Shown here: positions 59,765-61,717 of the stretch, piece after piece
Layout of the letters: every line of letters begins with the position of its first letter
How positions within the stretch are numbered: position 1 is the stretch's first letter
Source: Nemertoderma westbladi
Taxonomy: Eukaryota > Xenacoelomorpha > Nemertodermatida > Nemertodermatidae
Length of the DNA: 61,717 nucleotides
Direction: 5' to 3'
Assembly (NCBI GenBank): GCA_032718475.1
Contig: JAUCBJ010003332.1
Location: forward strand, 1-61,717
Program-made: the position numbers and the translations under genes
The notes under the pieces: generated by a model
What the model was told of the DNA's origin: nothing
What the model saw: the letters and a program-made list of their open reading frames with translations, nothing else
Databases searched by the model: none

Positions 59765-61717
59765 CTAGGTCCCTGCTTGTTTCGTCATAATTTATGAGCA
59801 GTCCACTAGGTCCCTCCTTCTATCGTCATACTTTATGAGCAGTCCACTAGGTCCCTCCTTCTATCGTCATACTTTTTGAGCAGTCCACTAGGTCCCTCCT
59901 TCTGTCGTCATACTTTATGAGCAGTCCACTAGGTCCCTCCTTCTCTCGTCATACTTTATGAGCAGTCCCCTAGGTCCCTGCTTCTTTCGTCATAATTTAT
60001 GAGCAGTCCACTAGGTCCCTCCTTCTCTCGTCATACTTTATGAGCAGTCCCCTAGCTCCCTGCTTCTTTCGTCATAATTTATGAGCAGTCCACTAGGTCC
60101 CTGCTTCTATCGTCATACTTTATGAGCAGTCCACCAGGTCCCTCCTTCTATCGTCATACTTTTTGAGCAGTCCACGAGGTCCCTCCTTCTCTCGTCATAC
60201 TTTATGAGCAGTCCCCTACGTCCCTCCTTCTCTCTTCATACTTTATGAGCAGTCCACTAGGTCCCTCCTTCTATCGTCATACTTTATGAGCAGTCCCCCT
60301 AGGTCCCTCCTTCTATCGTCATACTTTATGAGCAGTCCCCCTAGGTCCCTCCTTCTATCGTCATACTTTATGAGCAGTCCACTAGGTCCCTGCTTCTCTC
60401 GTCATACTTTATGAGCAGTCCCCTAGGTCCCTCCTTCTCTCGTCATACTTCATGAGCAGTCCACTAGGTCCCTCCTTCTCTCGTCATACTTTATGAGCAG
60501 TCCCCTAGGTCGCTCCTTCTCTCGTCATACTTTATGAGCAGTCCACTAGGTCCCTCCTTCTATCGTCATACTTTATGAGCAGTCCCCTAGGTCCCTGCTT
60601 CTTTCGTCATACTTTATGAGCAGTCCACTAGGTCCCTGCTTCTCTCGTCATACTTTATGAGCAGTCCCCTAGGTCCCTCCTTCTCTCGTCATACTTTATG
60701 AGCAGTCCCCTAGGTCCCTCCTTCTCTCGTCATACTTTATGAGCAGTCCACTAGGTCCCTCCTTCTCTCGTCATACTTTATGAGCAGTCCCCTAGGTCCC
60801 TCCTTCTCTCGTCATACTTTATGAGCAGTCCACTAGGTCCCTCCTTCTATCGTCATACTTTATGAGCAGTCCACTAGGTCCCTCCTTCTATCGTCATACT
60901 TTATGAGCAGTCCACTAGGTCCCTCCTTCTCTCGTCATACTTTATGAGCAGTCCCCTAGGTCCCTCCTTCTCTCGTCATACTTTATGAGCAGTCCACTAG
61001 GTCCCTCCTTCTATCGTCATACTTTATGAGCAGTCCCCTAGGTCCCTCCTTCTCTCGTCATACTTTATGAGCAGTCCACTAGGTCCCTCCTTCTCTCGTC
61101 ATACTTCATGAGCAGTCCACTAGGTCCCTCCTTCTCTCGTCATACTTTATGAGCAGTCCCCTAGGTCCCTCCTTCTCTCGTCATACTTTATGAGCAGTCC
61201 ACTAGGTCCCTGGTTCTCTCGTCATACTTTATGAGCAGTCCCCTAGGTCCCTCCTTCTCTCGTCATACTTCATGAGCAGTCCACTAGGTCCCTCCTTCTC
61301 TTGTCATACTTTATGAGCAGTCCCCTAGGTCCCTGCTTCTTTCGTCATAATTTATGAGCAGTCCACTAGGTCCCGGCTTCTATCGTCATACTTTATGAGC
61401 AGTCCACCAGGTCCCTCCTTCTATCGTCATACTTTTTGAGCAGTCCACTAGGTCCCTCCTTCTCTCGTCATACTTTATGAGCAGTCCCCTACGTCCCTCC
61501 TTCTCTCGTCATACTTTATGAGCAGTCCACTAGGTCCCTCCTTCTATCGTCATACTTTATGAGCAGTCCACTAGGTCCCTCCTTCTCTCGTCATACTTTA
61601 TGAGCAGTCCCCTACGTCCCTCCTTCTCTCGTCATACTTTATGAGCAGTCCCCTACGTCCCTCCTTCTCTCTTCATACTTTATGAGCAGTCCACTAGGTC
61701 CCTCCTTCTCTCGTCAT
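59700..61717 (+). repeat. Right-end block, a further copy of 57.35-59.1 kb
   Basis: GCTTGTTTCG (57437/59775), GGTCGCTCC (58005/60510) and GGTTCTCTCG (58748/61212) show offsets of 2,338, 2,505 and 2,464 bases, so the copy has gained about four monomers and then lost one. It lacks the TTTGGTCATAA variant found at 40.08 and 58.88 kb, and the array is still in full register where the window ends. Confidence 0.8.

Larger units (their letters stand above)
3485..61717 (+). repeat. 41-bp satellite DNA array, about 58.2 kb, open at the right edge
   Basis: Head-to-tail copies of one monomer fill everything from about 3485 to the last base, all in the same orientation. A typical monomer is 3664-3704: it begins TTTATGAGCAG, has CTAGGTCCCT in the middle, a pyrimidine run, and ends TCTCGTCATAC. 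Base composition of that monomer is about 49% G+C with 28 of 41 plus-strand bases pyrimidine. Dividing length by 41 gives roughly 1,420 copies. Recurrent forms are: the main type with TCTCTCG or TCTATCG; type B (22127-22167) with CCCCTAGG, GCTTCTTTCG and ending CATAA; a 42-bp type with an extra C (GTCCCCCTAGG); a 42-bp type with CACTAC or CAATAC; forms with CAACTAGG and GAGCATT; a CCCGGCTTC form; and a 36-bp form. No foreign insertion interrupts it. The role is unknown; length and homogeneity fit heterochromatic or subtelomeric/pericentromeric satellite. Confidence 0.98.

Noticed and set aside
3485-61717. CRISPR array
   Set aside because: Repeats abut directly with no unique spacers, the sequence is eukaryotic in character (LINE present), and there are no cas genes.
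3485-61717. Telomeric repeat
   Set aside because: The monomer contains CTAGG but not tandem TTAGG or TTAGGG; the resemblance is a five-base coincidence.
3485-61717. Definite centromere
   Set aside because: Size and homogeneity would allow it, but nothing in the sequence (no recognised centromere-protein box, unknown chromosome position) supports it over other heterochromatin.
3485-61717. Triplex (H-DNA) forming element in each monomer
   Set aside because: The pyrimidine stretch is only about 14 bases and is not a mirror repeat, so stable intramolecular triplex is unlikely.

Overview
This is a eukaryotic (very probably invertebrate animal) window with no intact gene. It has two parts. The left 3.5 kb is ordinary repeat-rich flank: a decayed non-LTR retrotransposon (LINE) at 1-2016 ending in a (TAG)14 microsatellite, then about 1.3 kb of AT-rich sequence in which I recognise no gene, then a 24-base G homopolymer. 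The other 58.2 kb (about 3485 to the window end) is one uninterrupted head-to-tail satellite array with a 41-bp monomer. I estimate roughly 1,400 copies from length divided by 41. The array runs off the right edge, so its full size is unknown.

The LINE is recognised from an apurinic-type endonuclease end (GDFNA and SDHH motifs), reverse transcriptase motifs (FVDFFKAFD and FADD) and the conserved C-terminal region. It is broken by several frameshifts and stops and has lost the segment joining endonuclease to reverse transcriptase. I cannot name its clade, and I cannot identify the organism beyond 'animal-like, probably invertebrate'.

The array is layered. Monomers fall into a few recurrent types: a 41-bp main type, a 41-bp 'B' type with four linked changes, two 42-bp types, and a rare 36-bp type. 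Their order is copied in large blocks. Placing rare variants along the sequence reveals: a 4,836-bp tandem duplication (about 4.28-13.95 kb) containing an inner 3,248-bp repeat; a 3,983-bp period repeat (24.05-30.2 kb) containing a 1,273-bp duplication; a 2,917-bp period repeat (30.7-36.4 kb); a 577-bp, 14-monomer unit used at several sites; three consecutive blocks spaced 3.7-3.8 kb apart (41.5-52.0 kb); a 2,632-bp duplication (50.2-55.5 kb); and a segment of about 6.6 kb (33.7-40.3 kb) repeated about 19 kb away (52.9-59.1 kb). Most offsets are close to whole numbers of monomers, as expected from unequal exchange or replication slippage in register.

The short ORFs inside the array are by-products of 42-bp monomers, which keep reading frame where 41-bp monomers do not. 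I saw no tRNA, rRNA or CRISPR locus and no transposon inside the array. The offsets given were measured by placing variant motifs by eye. Block boundaries are accurate to roughly one monomer unless stated otherwise.
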